DNA of 62,779 bases, taken from Clostridia bacterium. Lineage in GTDB: Bacteria; Bacillota; Clostridia; UMGS1840. Positions 45,730 through 54,844 of the stretch are shown here, one piece after another. Under the pieces are notes generated by a model. It ran no database searches. It worked only from the letters and a program-made list of their open reading frames with translations, and was not told the DNA's origin. The stretch is taken from contig JAGBEY010000018.1 of NCBI GenBank assembly GCA_017936745.1, positions 1-62,779 on the forward strand. Reading direction: 5' to 3'. Within the stretch, counting starts at the first letter, position 1. Each line of letters opens with the position of its first letter. A program made the position numbers and the translations under genes.

Positions 45730-47088
45730 ATGAATATTATCATTGTAGGGCTGGGCAAGGTTGGTCAGAAGCTGGTGGAACGGCTCAGCCACGAGGGGAA
45801 ACACAGCATCACTGTGGTTGACCTTCGCAGAAATATTTTGGAAGATATGGTAAACACCTGTGATGTCATGGGTGTGGTCGGCAGCGGTGCAAATATGGAG
45901 GTTTTGGCAGAGGCAGGCATCAAGAAAACCGATATTTTAATTGCGGTAACCGGGTCGGATGAGCTCAATCTGTTCACTTGTCTGATTGCCCGTAAATTAA
46001 GTGGCTGTAACACCATTGCCCGGGTGCGGAATCCCGAATATAAAAACGAGGTGCAGCTCTTTCAGGAGGAGCTTGGATTGGCGATGATAATCAATCCGGA
46101 ATTTACCGCAGCAAGAGAAATTGCGCGGCTGCTGCGCTTCCCCTCAGCCATTCAGATTGATACCTTTGCCAAGGGCAGAGTGGAAATTTTAAATTTTAAA
46201 ATTCCCGCCCAGTCCCCCCTCTCCGATTTACAGGTGGCAGACCTTGCGCAAAAGCTCAGCTGCGATATCCTGATTTGTGGTGTGGAACGGGGCGAAAACG
46301 CCTTTATCCCCGGCGGTGATTTCATTCTGCGTGAGGGAGACTATATCAGCATTGTTGCAACCATTCGGGATGCCACGCATTTTCTCAAAAAAATCGGTCT
46401 CAAAACCAATAAGGTAAAGGATACGATGATTGTGGGCGGCGGTAAAACCGCGGTGTATCTTGCCAACCTTCTGATGAAAGCCGGCATTGATGTGAAAATT
46501 ATAGAACAAAATCCCGACCGTTGCGAGGAGCTGTGTGCACTGTTGCCCAAGGCAACCATCATCAATGGAGACGGCACGGAAAACCGCATCCTTTTGGAGG
46601 AGGGCATCGAGCAGGCAGAATCTTTTGTGGCACTCACCAATATTGACGAAGAAAATGTAATGCTTTCTCTTTATGCCAAAACACAGACCTCGGGAAAAAT
46701 TATCACCAAAATCAACCGCATTACCTATGACGAGGTAATCAGTAATTTAGGGCTGGACACGATTATTTATCCCAAGGATATCACGGCGGAATACATTCTC
46801 CGTTTTGTCCGTGCGAAAAATAATTCTATCGGCAGTAATATTGAAACCATGCACGATATTTTAGATGGGAAGGCAGAAGCACTGGAGTTCAACATCAAAA
46901 AGAATGCTCCCATTGCCAACCGTACCATTGAAAGCCTTTCTTTGAAGCCGGGCATCTTAATTGCCTGCATTAACCGGAGCGGTACAATTATCACTCCCCG
47001 TGGGAAAGATATCATTTTACCCGGGGATACCGTGATTGTGGTTACCATTCATAAAGGATTTAACGATATCAGTGATATCCTGGAATAG
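45730..47088 (+). CDS. trkA: Trk potassium uptake regulator
   Basis: The 452-aa protein contains two RCK repeats, each with an NAD-binding Rossmann start (I-I-V-G-L-G-K-V-G and I-V-G-G-G-K-T-A) and a TrkA-C domain. It gates the TrkH channel from the cytoplasm. The ATG at 45730 follows GGAGAG. trkH starts 10 bases after its stop codon. Confidence 0.93.
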   Translation: MNIIIVGLGKVGQKLVERLSHEGKHSITVVDLRRNILEDMVNTCDVMGVVGSGANMEVLAEAGIKKTDILIAVTGSDELNLFTCLIARKLSGCNTIARVRNPEYKNEVQLFQEELGLAMIINPEFTAAREIARLLRFPSAIQIDTFAKGRVEILNFKIPAQSPLSDLQVADLAQKLSCDILICGVERGENAFIPGGDFILREGDYISIVATIRDATHFLKKIGLKTNKVKDTMIVGGGKTAVYLANLLMKAGIDVKIIEQNPDRCEELCALLPKATIINGDGTENRILLEEGIEQAESFVALTNIDEENVMLSLYAKTQTSGKIITKINRITYDEVISNLGLDTIIYPKDITAEYILRFVRAKNNSIGSNIETMHDILDGKAEALEFNIKKNAPIANRTIESLSLKPGILIACINRSGTIITPRGKDIILPGDTVIVVTIHKGFNDISDILE

Positions 47089-47098
47089 AGGAATGAAT

Positions 47099-48535
47099 AT
47101 GAATTACAGAATGATTTCTCACGTGTTGGGTTGGGTAATCAGCTTTGAAGGGGTTTGTATGCTGTTGCCCCTTCTGTGTGCTGCAATCTACGGAGAGCAG
47201 ACCATCGGCTTGTTTATTTCCTGCGCTCTCCTTTGCTTTATAGTAGGAATCCCCCTGACACTGATCAAGAGCAGAAAAAAAAACATGTTTGCCAAGGAAG
47301 GCTTTGTCATTGTAGCTTTGAGTTGGATTTTCCTCAGTATTTTTGGGGCAATGCCGTTTTTTTTGTCGAAGGCTATTCCCTCCTTTATTGATGCACTCTT
47401 TGAGACTGCATCGGGCTTCACCACAACGGGGGCTTCCATTCTGACCGATGTGGAAGCATTGCCGAAATCCTTGCTGTTCTGGCGTAGCTTCACCCATTGG
47501 ATTGGCGGTATGGGTGTCATTGTTTTTTTGGTAGCTCTTTTGCCGTTGTCCGGTGGAGATAATCTGCATCTGATTCGTGCGGAAAGTCCCGGTCACTCGG
47601 TGGGGAAATTAGTTCCCCATGTGAAAACCACTGCAAAAATTTTGTATACCATCTATCTGGGGCTGACTTTTGTGCAGATTGCTTTATTGAAGCTTGGCGG
47701 TCTGGATTGGTTTTCCTCCCTGACTCTTACCTTCGGCACGGCAGGAACAGGCGGCTTTTCCATTTTAAATTCCGGAATCGCATCCTATTCCCCTTATGTG
47801 CAATGGGTCATCACAATATTTATGATCATTTTCGGAGTGGATTTTACCTTTTACTATTGTATTCTGATGCGTCGGTTTAAATATGCCCTGAAAATGGAGG
47901 AGGTTCGCACCTATTTATGCGTGATTGCTGTCTCGGTGTTGCTCATTTGTCTGAATATCGCCTCCCAGATTTCCAACGGATGGGATAATGTTCGTCATAG
48001 TGCCTTTCAGGTGGCATCTGTGATGACCACCACGGGGTATACCACGGTGGATTACGATTTGTGGCCGCAGTTTTCCAAAATGATTCTTCTGGGCTTGATG
48101 TTTTTGGGAGCATGTGCAGGAAGCACCGGGGGCGGAATCAAGGTTTCCCGATTGCTGGTGCTGGCAAAAAGCATCATTAAGGAAATTCGTGTACTGGTAC
48201 ACCCAAAAAGTACTGTTAAGGTGAAATTAAACGGTCGCCCGCTGGAGCACGAAACCCTGCGGGGAATCAGTGTATTTTTTATGGCATATTGCTTTGTTTT
48301 TGTAGTGGTTCTTTTGGTAATCAGCCTTGATAATCTGGATTTTACCACTAACTTTACTGCTGTAGCGGCAACATTAGGCAATATCGGGCCGGGCCTTTCC
48401 TTGGTTGGGCCGACCGGAAATTTTGCCTGCTATTCTTTTGTTTCAAAATTAGTTCTGACATTGACAATGATAGTGGGCAGATTGGAGATTTTCCCCATTT
48501 TGGTACTCCTTTCTCCCAAGGTATGGAAACGGTAA
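47099..48535 (+). CDS. trkH: Trk-type potassium uptake membrane protein
   Basis: The 478-aa membrane protein shows the selectivity-filter repeats typical of TrkH (T-A-S-G-F-T-T-T-G-A, G-T-A-G-T-G-G-F-S, V-M-T-T-T-G-Y, T-L-G-N-I-G-P-G). Two nearby ATGs exist; 47099 has the better spacing to AGAGG. It forms the K+ pathway regulated by TrkA. Confidence 0.92.
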   Translation: MNYRMISHVLGWVISFEGVCMLLPLLCAAIYGEQTIGLFISCALLCFIVGIPLTLIKSRKKNMFAKEGFVIVALSWIFLSIFGAMPFFLSKAIPSFIDALFETASGFTTTGASILTDVEALPKSLLFWRSFTHWIGGMGVIVFLVALLPLSGGDNLHLIRAESPGHSVGKLVPHVKTTAKILYTIYLGLTFVQIALLKLGGLDWFSSLTLTFGTAGTGGFSILNSGIASYSPYVQWVITIFMIIFGVDFTFYYCILMRRFKYALKMEEVRTYLCVIAVSVLLICLNIASQISNGWDNVRHSAFQVASVMTTTGYTTVDYDLWPQFSKMILLGLMFLGACAGSTGGGIKVSRLLVLAKSIIKEIRVLVHPKSTVKVKLNGRPLEHETLRGISVFFMAYCFVFVVVLLVISLDNLDFTTNFTAVAATLGNIGPGLSLVGPTGNFACYSFVSKLVLTLTMIVGRLEIFPILVLLSPKVWKR

Positions 48536-48559
48536 TCTGATGGCTGTGAGGAGATTACA

Positions 48560-49672
48560 ATGCAAAACATTCGTCAAAATCTGAAAAATTTAGATTTGCC
48601 CCTGCTGGGTGCAGTGTGCCTTTTGTCTTTCATTGGCATTTTGCTGGTTTCTTCGGCAACTGCATCTTTTTCGGGCGGCACAACCCAGGTGATTGTTCAA
48701 ATTGGCGCATTTCTTCTGGGGCTTTTGTGCTGTCTGTTTTTAGCCTTTTACGATTATGAATTTATGGCATCTAAATACCTCTATATTATTGGGATTGACC
48801 TCTTTTTGCTGGTGCTGGTACTGTTTATCGGAACGGGTTCTGAGGAGGTAGGCGGCAACAGCTGGATTCGGTTCGGGCCAATCGGCATTCAGCCTGCGGA
48901 AATTGTGAAAATCGGATTTATTCTGTCTTTTTCTTTTCAGCTGGATAAATATAAGGAACGCATCAATGAGCCTTTGGTGGTTTTATGTTGTTTGGCTCAT
49001 ATCGGAGCATTGGTGCTTCTGATTATGCAGCAGCCGGACTTTGGTACAACAATGGTGTTTCTTTCCATCTTTGTGGTGATGATGTTTGTTGCAAAAATCA
49101 GCTGGAAATACATCGTAGGTGCATTGGGTGCGGTTGCGGTGGCATTTCCCGTATTCTGGTTTTTTATTTTTAAGGAGTATCAGAAAAACAGGATTCTCAC
49201 CTTTTTAAATCCCGAAATGGATGCACAGATGTCCGGCTATCAGGTGATGCAGTCTAAAACAGCTGTCGGAGCAGGGCAGATTTTCGGGCAAGGCTTATAT
49301 AACGGAATCCTCACCCAAAACAGCTTTCTTCCGGCAAAGCATACCGACTTTATTTTTGCCGTTGCCTGTGAAGAACTGGGCTTTTTCGGTGCTCTTGTGA
49401 TTCTGGCACTCATTGTTTTCATCGTGTTCCGATGCTTTTATATTGCTTATCATGCCCGTGACCATTTAGGTGCATTTATTGCCATTGGGGTGGGAACCAT
49501 GCTTTTGGTTCAGTCCTTTGAAAATATCGGTATGACCATCGGCTTAACCCCCGTTACCGGCATTACCTTGCCCTTCTTAAGCTACGGCGGCTCCTCCATG
49601 GTCGCCAACCTGATCGCCATCGGCTTGGTGTTGAATGTGAGGATGCGGCATAAGAACCTGAACTTCATGTAA
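48560..49672 (+). CDS. FtsW/RodA/SpoVE family peptidoglycan polymerase
   Basis: The 370-aa SEDS protein has about ten helices and family motifs G-S-W-I-R-F-G-P-I-G-I-Q-P-A-E, K-H-T-D-F-I-F-A and L-P-F-L-S-Y-G-G-S-S. SEDS proteins polymerise glycan strands with a partner PBP. It lies 24 bases after trkH. RodA rather than FtsW is suggested only weakly, by the short ends. Confidence 0.9.
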   Translation: MQNIRQNLKNLDLPLLGAVCLLSFIGILLVSSATASFSGGTTQVIVQIGAFLLGLLCCLFLAFYDYEFMASKYLYIIGIDLFLLVLVLFIGTGSEEVGGNSWIRFGPIGIQPAEIVKIGFILSFSFQLDKYKERINEPLVVLCCLAHIGALVLLIMQQPDFGTTMVFLSIFVVMMFVAKISWKYIVGALGAVAVAFPVFWFFIFKEYQKNRILTFLNPEMDAQMSGYQVMQSKTAVGAGQIFGQGLYNGILTQNSFLPAKHTDFIFAVACEELGFFGALVILALIVFIVFRCFYIAYHARDHLGAFIAIGVGTMLLVQSFENIGMTIGLTPVTGITLPFLSYGGSSMVANLIAIGLVLNVRMRHKNLNFM

Positions 49673-49675
49673 ATA

Positions 49676-49733
49676 ATGTGGGGAAATCGAAAATCTTCCA
49701 AAAACGGGTGAATCTCACCGCTGGTGCGTACAC
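49676..49733. repeat. Direct repeat copy 1 (56 bp)
   Basis: GTGGGGAAATCGAAAATC through CTGGTGCGTA repeats at 49930-49987. The following GGTACGCC/GAAATC inverted sequences can fold back on it. No gene was found in 49673-50249. Confidence 0.7.
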
Positions 49734-49929
49734 ACGGTACGCCTTCGGGAAAAGGACTTCGCCTTTCGATTTCCCCATTTTTGTTTGATTTTCTTCTTTC
49801 CCATTGGAATGTAGTGGGGAACTTGAAAAAAGCGTCTCTCCCACCAACCGCACCACTCGCAGTATAATATATACAGCTTCGGGTTCGGTTTGTGTGATAT
49901 CCATCTTTTTTTCTTCATCCGCATTAACA

Positions 49930-49987
49930 TGTGGAGAAATTGAAAATCTTCCAAAAACGGGTGAATCTCACCGCTGGTGCGTAAACT
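49930..49987. repeat. Direct repeat copy 2 (56 bp)
   Basis: GTGGAGAAATTGAAAATC through CTGGTGCGTA, with few differences from 49676-49733. Confidence 0.7.
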
Positions 49988-50079
49988 TGGCACAGTTGCA
50001 GATAATCCTTGAAAGTTGAGTTGAATTGCTTTCCGTCTGTTTTCTGATATCGTATTGCTGTGAAATGGAAAAAACAAAA

Positions 50080-50102
50080 AACACCCGCGGGGTGTTTTTT
50101 TC
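50080..50102 (+). terminator. Intrinsic terminator
   Basis: AACACCC-GCG-GGGTGTT followed by TTTTTT, upstream of the guaA promoter. Confidence 0.85.
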
Positions 50103-50188
50103 TTTGTGAAAAAATAATAATTTTTCTTTTTTATATCCCGGTTTTTTTGGAAATTTTTAAAAAAATGCAGGAATGTGTAAATAAATAC

Positions 50189-50217
50189 TTGAAAATCTGC
50201 AGAAAATATGATACACT
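50189..50217 (+). promoter_or_regulatory. Promoter of guaA
   Basis: TTGAAA and TACACT with a 17-base spacer, 32 bases before the ATG. Confidence 0.65.
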
Positions 50218-50249
50218 ATGTAAAATATTAAAAAAAACGGAGGGATATT

Positions 50250-51251
50250 ATGGATACCAACAAAAGACCCGATACCATGGAACGTATCACAACAAAGGAG
50301 CTTGCGGATAAGTTTATCGCTGAGCAGATTGCAAATGTGAAAGCTCAGGTAGGCGATAAAAAGGTGTTGTTAGCTCTTTCCGGCGGTGTAGACAGCTCGG
50401 TTGTTGCAGCATTGTTAATCAAAGCCATCGGCAAACAGCTCGTTTGTGTGCATGTAAACCACGGCTTAATGAGAAAAGGCGAATCCGAAAACGTTATCGA
50501 AGTGTTCCGTAATCAGTTGGACGCCAACTTGATTTATGTAGATGCCACTGACCGTTTCCTGGGTCTCTTGGAAGGTGTTTCCGACCCTGAATCCAAACGG
50601 AAAATCATCGGCGGCGAATTTATCAAGGTGTTTGATGAAGAAGCAGCCAAACTGGAAGGTATCGAATTTTTGGCACAGGGTACCATTTATCCCGATATTT
50701 TAGAAAGCATCAAGGCAAAAGAAAGCGGAAAGCCCGTAAAATCCCATCACAATGTGGGAGGGCTGCCCGAGGATATGAAGATGGAACTGGTAGAGCCTGT
50801 AAAGCTGCTCTTTAAAGATGAAGTTCGCGTAGTTGGGGAAGCATTGGGGCTGCCTCATGCAATGGTTTATCGTCAGCCGTTCCCGGGTCCCGGACTTGGT
50901 GTTCGCTGCTTAGGTGCCATCACCCGTGACAGACTTCATGCACTCCGTGAGGCAGATGCTATTTTAAGAGACGAATTTGACAAATGCGGTCTGGCGAAAA
51001 CCGTATGGCAGTATTTTATTTCCGTGCCTGATATGAAGAGTGTCGGCGTGCGTGATGAAAAACGTTACGAAGGCTGGCCCGCAATCATCCGTGCCGTGAA
51101 TACTACCGACGCGATGACTGCCACCATTGAAGAAATCCCCTACGAAATACTCCATAAAATCACAAATCGTATCACCACCGAGGTGGAAGGCATCAACCGT
51201 GTTCTCTTAGACCTTACCCCGAAGCCAACCGGCACCATCGAGTGGGAGTAA
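50250..51251 (+). CDS. guaA: GMP synthase ATP-PPase subunit without glutaminase domain
   Basis: The 333-aa protein contains only the ATP pyrophosphatase domain (SGGVDSS at 44-50) and the dimerisation domain (F-P-G-P-G-L-G-V-R-C, ending P-T-G-T-I-E-W-E). It aminates XMP to GMP. The usual N-terminal class I glutaminase (about 190 aa) is absent, and no remnant lies upstream. It therefore needs a separate glutaminase subunit or free ammonia, as in split GuaAa/GuaAb systems. The 3' end is intact next to element B. Confidence 0.92.
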   Translation: MDTNKRPDTMERITTKELADKFIAEQIANVKAQVGDKKVLLALSGGVDSSVVAALLIKAIGKQLVCVHVNHGLMRKGESENVIEVFRNQLDANLIYVDATDRFLGLLEGVSDPESKRKIIGGEFIKVFDEEAAKLEGIEFLAQGTIYPDILESIKAKESGKPVKSHHNVGGLPEDMKMELVEPVKLLFKDEVRVVGEALGLPHAMVYRQPFPGPGLGVRCLGAITRDRLHALREADAILRDEFDKCGLAKTVWQYFISVPDMKSVGVRDEKRYEGWPAIIRAVNTTDAMTATIEEIPYEILHKITNRITTEVEGINRVLLDLTPKPTGTIEWE

Positions 51252-51362
51252 GTAATCAAATCCTCGAAAGTGGCTTGAAATAAGGCTTTTCGGGACTTTG
51301 AAATCTGCAATGATACTAATTTGATACTATTTTACCATTGCAGACAATAAACGATTATAAAA
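51230..51362. other. Probable attachment-site region of element B at the guaA 3' end
   Basis: guaA 3' ends are known integration hot spots. Directly after the stop codon lie a CTGCAATG...CATTGCAG inverted repeat (about 51305-51345) and a repeated GATACTA motif, typical recombinase binding sites. The element genes begin at once. The second att copy would be beyond the right edge. Confidence 0.55.
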
Positions 51363-51363
51363 A

Positions 51364-51402
51364 CTATCCCCCTGAAAACGACAAAGTTTTCAGGGGGATT
51401 TT
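51364..51402. terminator. Terminator between guaA/att and the XRE gene
   Basis: CCCCCTGAAAAC-GACAAA-GTTTTCAGGGGG followed by ATTTTTC on the plus strand. It lies 13 bases past the stop codon of the minus-strand XRE gene and may serve both directions. Confidence 0.75.
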
Positions 51403-51409
51403 TCTATGC

Positions 51410-51937
51410 TTATAACTTAAATTCGTGACCTTTTTCTTTCTCTCGCAGTTTTTTGAGCCTTTCTTCAAAACGGTCACCTTCAACTTTTGGAAAGGTATAT
51501 CTCCAATGGTCGTATTCTTCTTTTGTAATTTCTCTGTTTAAGAATTTTTGGTATTCATCATGCCACAAGCGAAACATTTCATTCATACTATGAGCTTTTG
51601 AATTTTCGGTATATTTGTCTAATGCAAGGCAATACTGACCTGCTTCGTTTTTAGTTATGTGCATATAGCTTGTATCTTCAAGTACAAACAAGGTGTGCAT
51701 AAGACCGTTATAGGTATCAATATCAGGCACTTTTAATGCAAGTGGTGATACATCAAATATATATGAAAGTCTTTCGATGGTGTCCTCTTTCGGAACTCTT
51801 GTTTCAGATTCATATTGAGCGACACGAACATCGGCAGCTCTTTCGGGATAACGGAGCTTCAAGCCCAATTCCTTTTGTGTAAGGTTTTTCAAGGTACGGA
51901 AAAATCTTATTCGTTTACCAATAGCCATATCGTACAC
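51410..51937 (-). CDS. XRE-family repressor of element B
   Basis: The 175-aa protein has a Cro/cI HTH at about 8-68 (L-T-Q-K-E-L-G-L-K-L-R-Y and V-A-Q-Y-E-S-E-T-R-V-P-K). A helical C-terminus follows, with W-H-D-E-Y-Q-K-F. It is divergent from xis-int and probably binds the CTAAACA-AATA-TGTTTAG sites in the intervening promoter. Confidence 0.88.
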   Translation of the reverse strand: MYDMAIGKRIRFFRTLKNLTQKELGLKLRYPERAADVRVAQYESETRVPKEDTIERLSYIFDVSPLALKVPDIDTYNGLMHTLFVLEDTSYMHITKNEAGQYCLALDKYTENSKAHSMNEMFRLWHDEYQKFLNREITKEEYDHWRYTFPKVEGDRFEERLKKLREKEKGHEFKL

Positions 51938-52033
51938 CTCGTAGATTAAACATTTTTATTTAGTATAACATATAATTTGACAAAATGCAATAGAAATTAA
52001 ACAAAAAAGTTTAATTATTTTAATTCAAAACAC

Positions 52034-52091
52034 TTGACATAAACAAATATGTTTAGTATAATACAATTAACAACTAAACAAATATGTTTAG
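52034..52091 (+). promoter_or_regulatory. xis-int promoter with two identical operators
   Basis: TTGACA (52034-52039) and TATAAT (52057-52062) are 17 bases apart. The palindrome TAAACAAATATGTTTA fills the spacer (52040-52055) and occurs again, extended, at 52074-52091. A weaker variant, TTAAAC-N6-GTTTAA, lies near 51998. These are the likely XRE repressor sites. Confidence 0.85.
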
Positions 52092-52119
52092 TTAATATAA
52101 ATTAAAGGAGGATTTTTTA

Positions 52120-52314
52120 ATGGAAAACAAATTATTTATGCGTTCCGAAGAAGTAGCCAAAGAGCTTGGAGTTTCTCGAGCCTATGCTTATAAACTTATT
52201 AAAAAGCTGAACGAGGAACTAAGGGCGAAAGGCTATCTTGTAATCGAAGGCAGATTGAACCGTGAATACTTCATGGAGAAAATCTACACAAATAAAAACG
52301 GAAAGGAGAAATAA
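52120..52314 (+). CDS. Excisionase-like DNA-binding protein
   Basis: The 64-aa protein consists mostly of a MerR/Xis-type helix-turn-helix (R-S-E-E-V-A-K-E-L-G-V-S-R-A-Y-A-Y-K-L-I-K-K). AAAGGAGGA precedes the ATG. It lies 2 bases before the integrase gene, as xis-int pairs often do. Confidence 0.82.
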   Translation: MENKLFMRSEEVAKELGVSRAYAYKLIKKLNEELRAKGYLVIEGRLNREYFMEKIYTNKNGKEK

Positions 52315-52316
52315 AA

Positions 52317-53399
52317 ATGCCGGCTTACAAGGACAAAAAAACAGGTAAATGGTACGCTTCATTCTACTGTATGAATTGGAAAGGCGTACGGGAAAAGAAA
52401 ATGAAACGAGGATTTGAAACAAAAAAGGCAGCTCTTGAATGGGAGCGAGAATTTTTGAGACAATCCAAAGCCGACCTCGATATGAGGTTTGACACCTTTG
52501 TAGAATTATATGTTACCGACCTTAAACAAAGGCTTCGGGAGAACACTTTTTTAACAAAGGAAAGTATAATCTACAAAAAGGTGCTTCCTTACTTCAAGGA
52601 GAAAAAGCTGAACGCCATAACAGCTAAAGATGTTATCAAGTGGCAGAATGAATTATTGGCTTACCGTGATGAAAACGGCAAACCTTATTCAAAAACCTAT
52701 CTCAAAACAATTCATAATCAGCTTAGTGCAATATTTAACCACGCAATACGCTATTATGATTTGAAATCCAATCCGGCAGCCAAAGCAGGACACATTGGCG
52801 AAAAGGAAGCAGGAGAGATGGATTTTTGGACTAAAGAGGAATACAAACTGTTTGCAAATGAAATGATGGATAAGCCAAAATCATTTTATGCGTTTGAGGT
52901 GCTTTATTGGTGCGGTATCCGCTTGGGTGAGCTTCTTGCTCTGACACCTGCTGATTTCGATTTTGAAAACGGACTGCTTCGTATAAATAAATCATATCAG
53001 CGTATTGGAACACGGGATGTTATTACCGAACCAAAAACAAAGAAAAGCATACGCACAATAAAACTTCCGTCCTTCCTTTGTGAAGAAATCAAAGAATATT
53101 TGGGTATGCTCTACGGCATAAAGCCTACCGACAGAATGTTTCCAATATCCAAGAGTTTCTTACATCACGAAATGGACAGAGGTTCAGCAGCGGCAGGTGT
53201 TAAGCGAATAAAAATTCACGGACTTCGTCATAGTCACATAAGCCACTTGATTGACTTGGGATTTTCCGCAGTTGCCATTGCTGACCGAGTGGGACATGAG
53301 AGCATAGATATTACATACAGATATGCACATCTTTTCCCCTCAAAACAGGTGGATATGGCAAACAAACTTGAAGATGAAAGGATTGATTTAATTGGATAA
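52317..53399 (+). CDS. Tyrosine recombinase/integrase of element B
   Basis: The 360-aa protein has an AP2-like arm-binding N-terminus (Y-K-D-K-K-T-G-K-W-Y-A-S-F), a SAM-like core-binding domain and a catalytic domain. The catalytic domain shows G-I-R-L-G-E, HGLRHSH, VGHES and Y in T-Y-R-Y-A-H. This is the Tn916/ICE type and is not closely related to the element A integrase. Position implies recombination at the guaA 3' end. Confidence 0.94.
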   Translation: MPAYKDKKTGKWYASFYCMNWKGVREKKMKRGFETKKAALEWEREFLRQSKADLDMRFDTFVELYVTDLKQRLRENTFLTKESIIYKKVLPYFKEKKLNAITAKDVIKWQNELLAYRDENGKPYSKTYLKTIHNQLSAIFNHAIRYYDLKSNPAAKAGHIGEKEAGEMDFWTKEEYKLFANEMMDKPKSFYAFEVLYWCGIRLGELLALTPADFDFENGLLRINKSYQRIGTRDVITEPKTKKSIRTIKLPSFLCEEIKEYLGMLYGIKPTDRMFPISKSFLHHEMDRGSAAAGVKRIKIHGLRHSHISHLIDLGFSAVAIADRVGHESIDITYRYAHLFPSKQVDMANKLEDERIDLIG

Positions 53400-53709
53400 A
53401 AAACTTGATGCAAAAGGCAGATGGAGAAACAAAACAACATCGTTTATGATGTCACCGGAAGAACGGGCGGATTTAGATATTCGTGTCAGCCTTTCGGGAC
53501 TAACAAAGCAGGAATATATGGTTAGACGGTTACTTGAAAGAGATATAATCGTTCAGCCAAATTCAAGAATTTATAAGGCGCTCCGAAATCAAATGACGGA
53601 AATTCTCAATGAACTCCGCAGAATTGAAAACGGAGCAAATGTTGATGATGAACTGCTTGCAGTTATCAAAACGGTGGCGGAAACCTACAATGGTTTACAA
53701 GAAAAGTAA
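53392..53709 (+). CDS. MobC-like mobilization accessory protein
   Basis: The 105-aa protein has a ribbon-helix-helix-like part (T-S-F-M-M-S-P-E-E-R-A-D-L-D-I-R) and a helical C-terminus with L-R-N-Q-M-T-E-I-L-N-E-L-R-R-I, as seen in plasmid mobilization relaxosome proteins. It starts at TTG and overlaps the integrase by 8 bases, with AAAGGA upstream. Confidence 0.7.
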   Translation: MDKKLDAKGRWRNKTTSFMMSPEERADLDIRVSLSGLTKQEYMVRRLLERDIIVQPNSRIYKALRNQMTEILNELRRIENGANVDDELLAVIKTVAETYNGLQEK

Positions 53710-53711
53710 AA

Positions 53712-53810
53712 GTCCCAAAGTATCGGCAAATACTTCGGGACATGGAATGTGGTAAAACACTCCTTTACGATGGTTACATTTTACCACATTCCTATTGAAA
53801 TTTCAATAGG
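53712..53810. other. Three adjacent hairpins, possible origin region
   Basis: GTCCC-AAAGTAT/ATACTT-GGGAC (53712-53741), GAATGTGGTAAAA/TTTTACCACATTC (53745-53791) and the perfect palindrome CCTATTGAAATTTCAATAGG (53791-53810) lie back to back just before the RepA-like gene. None has a T run. A replication origin or oriT is plausible. Confidence 0.6.
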
Positions 53811-53821
53811 AGGTGACGAAA

Positions 53822-54769
53822 ATGTCAGAATTAAAACTGATAAATATGCAGGATATTGAAGTCGAAGAAGTAAAATGGCTGATTTATCCCTTTATCCCGT
53901 ATGGAAAAATAACAATAATTCAAGGTGATCCGGGCGAAGGCAAGACAACGCTTGTGCTTCAAATTATTGCAAGGCTCACCAAAGGCGAAAGCATTGTAAA
54001 TGAAGATGCAAAACCGCCCATAAATGTTATCTACCAAACCGCCGAAGATGGATTGGCAGATACAATCAAACCCCGTTTATTATCGGCTGATGCGGATTGC
54101 TCAAAAGTGCTTGTAATTGATGATAAAGATATACCGCTTACAATGCGTGATGTAAGGCTTGAACAAGCTATCATTGAAACTAATGCAAGGCTCGTGGTTT
54201 TAGACCCGATACAAGGCTTCTTGGGCGCAGATGTTGATATGCACAGGGCAAATGAAATCAGACCTGTTATGAAGCATATTGCGGAGCTTGCAGAAAAGTA
54301 TAAATGTGCGATTATCCTTATAGGACATATGAACAAATGCAGTATGGGAAAATCAGCATACAGAGGTTTAGGCTCTATTGATTTTCAGGCAGCAGCAAGA
54401 AGTGTGCTGATTGTCGGAAGAATTAAAGACGAACCCGAAATCAGAGTTGTATGTCAGACTAAAAGCTCACTCGCTCCCGAAGCAAAATCTCTTGCTTTCA
54501 GGTTAAGCGAAGAAAACGGCTTTGAGTGGATAGGCGAATATGATGTTACGGCTGATGATTTACTTTCCGGCACAGCAAAGGGTACGAAGAAACAAACGGC
54601 GATTGAGTTTCTTGAAAATACACTCGTAGACGGACAAATGGCACAGACAGAGCTGATGGAGCTTGCAAAGCAAAAGGGCATATCTGAAAAGACCTTGCGT
54701 AATGCAAAGGACACCTTGCAGATAAAGTCAAAAAGGACAAATAATCAATGGTATTGGAGCCTTGACTAA
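53822..54769 (+). CDS. RepA-like AAA ATPase (AAA_25)
   Basis: The 315-aa protein has Walker A GDPGEGKTT (about 33-41), Walker B L-V-V-L-D-P, and an I-G-H-M-N-K motif as in hexameric RepA/DnaB-type helicases of small mobile elements. A C-terminal winged-helix-like part (T-L-R-N-A-K-D-T-L) follows. The ATG at 53822 has AGGAGG upstream; the GTG at 53813 falls next to that site. It suggests the excised element can replicate. Confidence 0.85.
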   Translation: MSELKLINMQDIEVEEVKWLIYPFIPYGKITIIQGDPGEGKTTLVLQIIARLTKGESIVNEDAKPPINVIYQTAEDGLADTIKPRLLSADADCSKVLVIDDKDIPLTMRDVRLEQAIIETNARLVVLDPIQGFLGADVDMHRANEIRPVMKHIAELAEKYKCAIILIGHMNKCSMGKSAYRGLGSIDFQAAARSVLIVGRIKDEPEIRVVCQTKSSLAPEAKSLAFRLSEENGFEWIGEYDVTADDLLSGTAKGTKKQTAIEFLENTLVDGQMAQTELMELAKQKGISEKTLRNAKDTLQIKSKRTNNQWYWSLD

Positions 54770-54781
54770 AAGTAAGATGGT

Positions 54782-54813
54782 AAGATGCCCTATTCTATAG
54801 AAAGGGGCATCTT
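54782..54813. other. Hairpin after the RepA-like gene
   Basis: AAGATGCCC pairs with GGGCATCTT with no T run after it. Confidence 0.5.
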
Positions 54814-54844
54814 GCCACCTTGAAAGGATAGGATGGGATAGGAT

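Noticed and set aside
49673..50249. Remnant of a GuaA glutaminase domain upstream of guaA
   Set aside because: Only repeats, a terminator and the promoter are present; no glutaminase motif was found in any frame.
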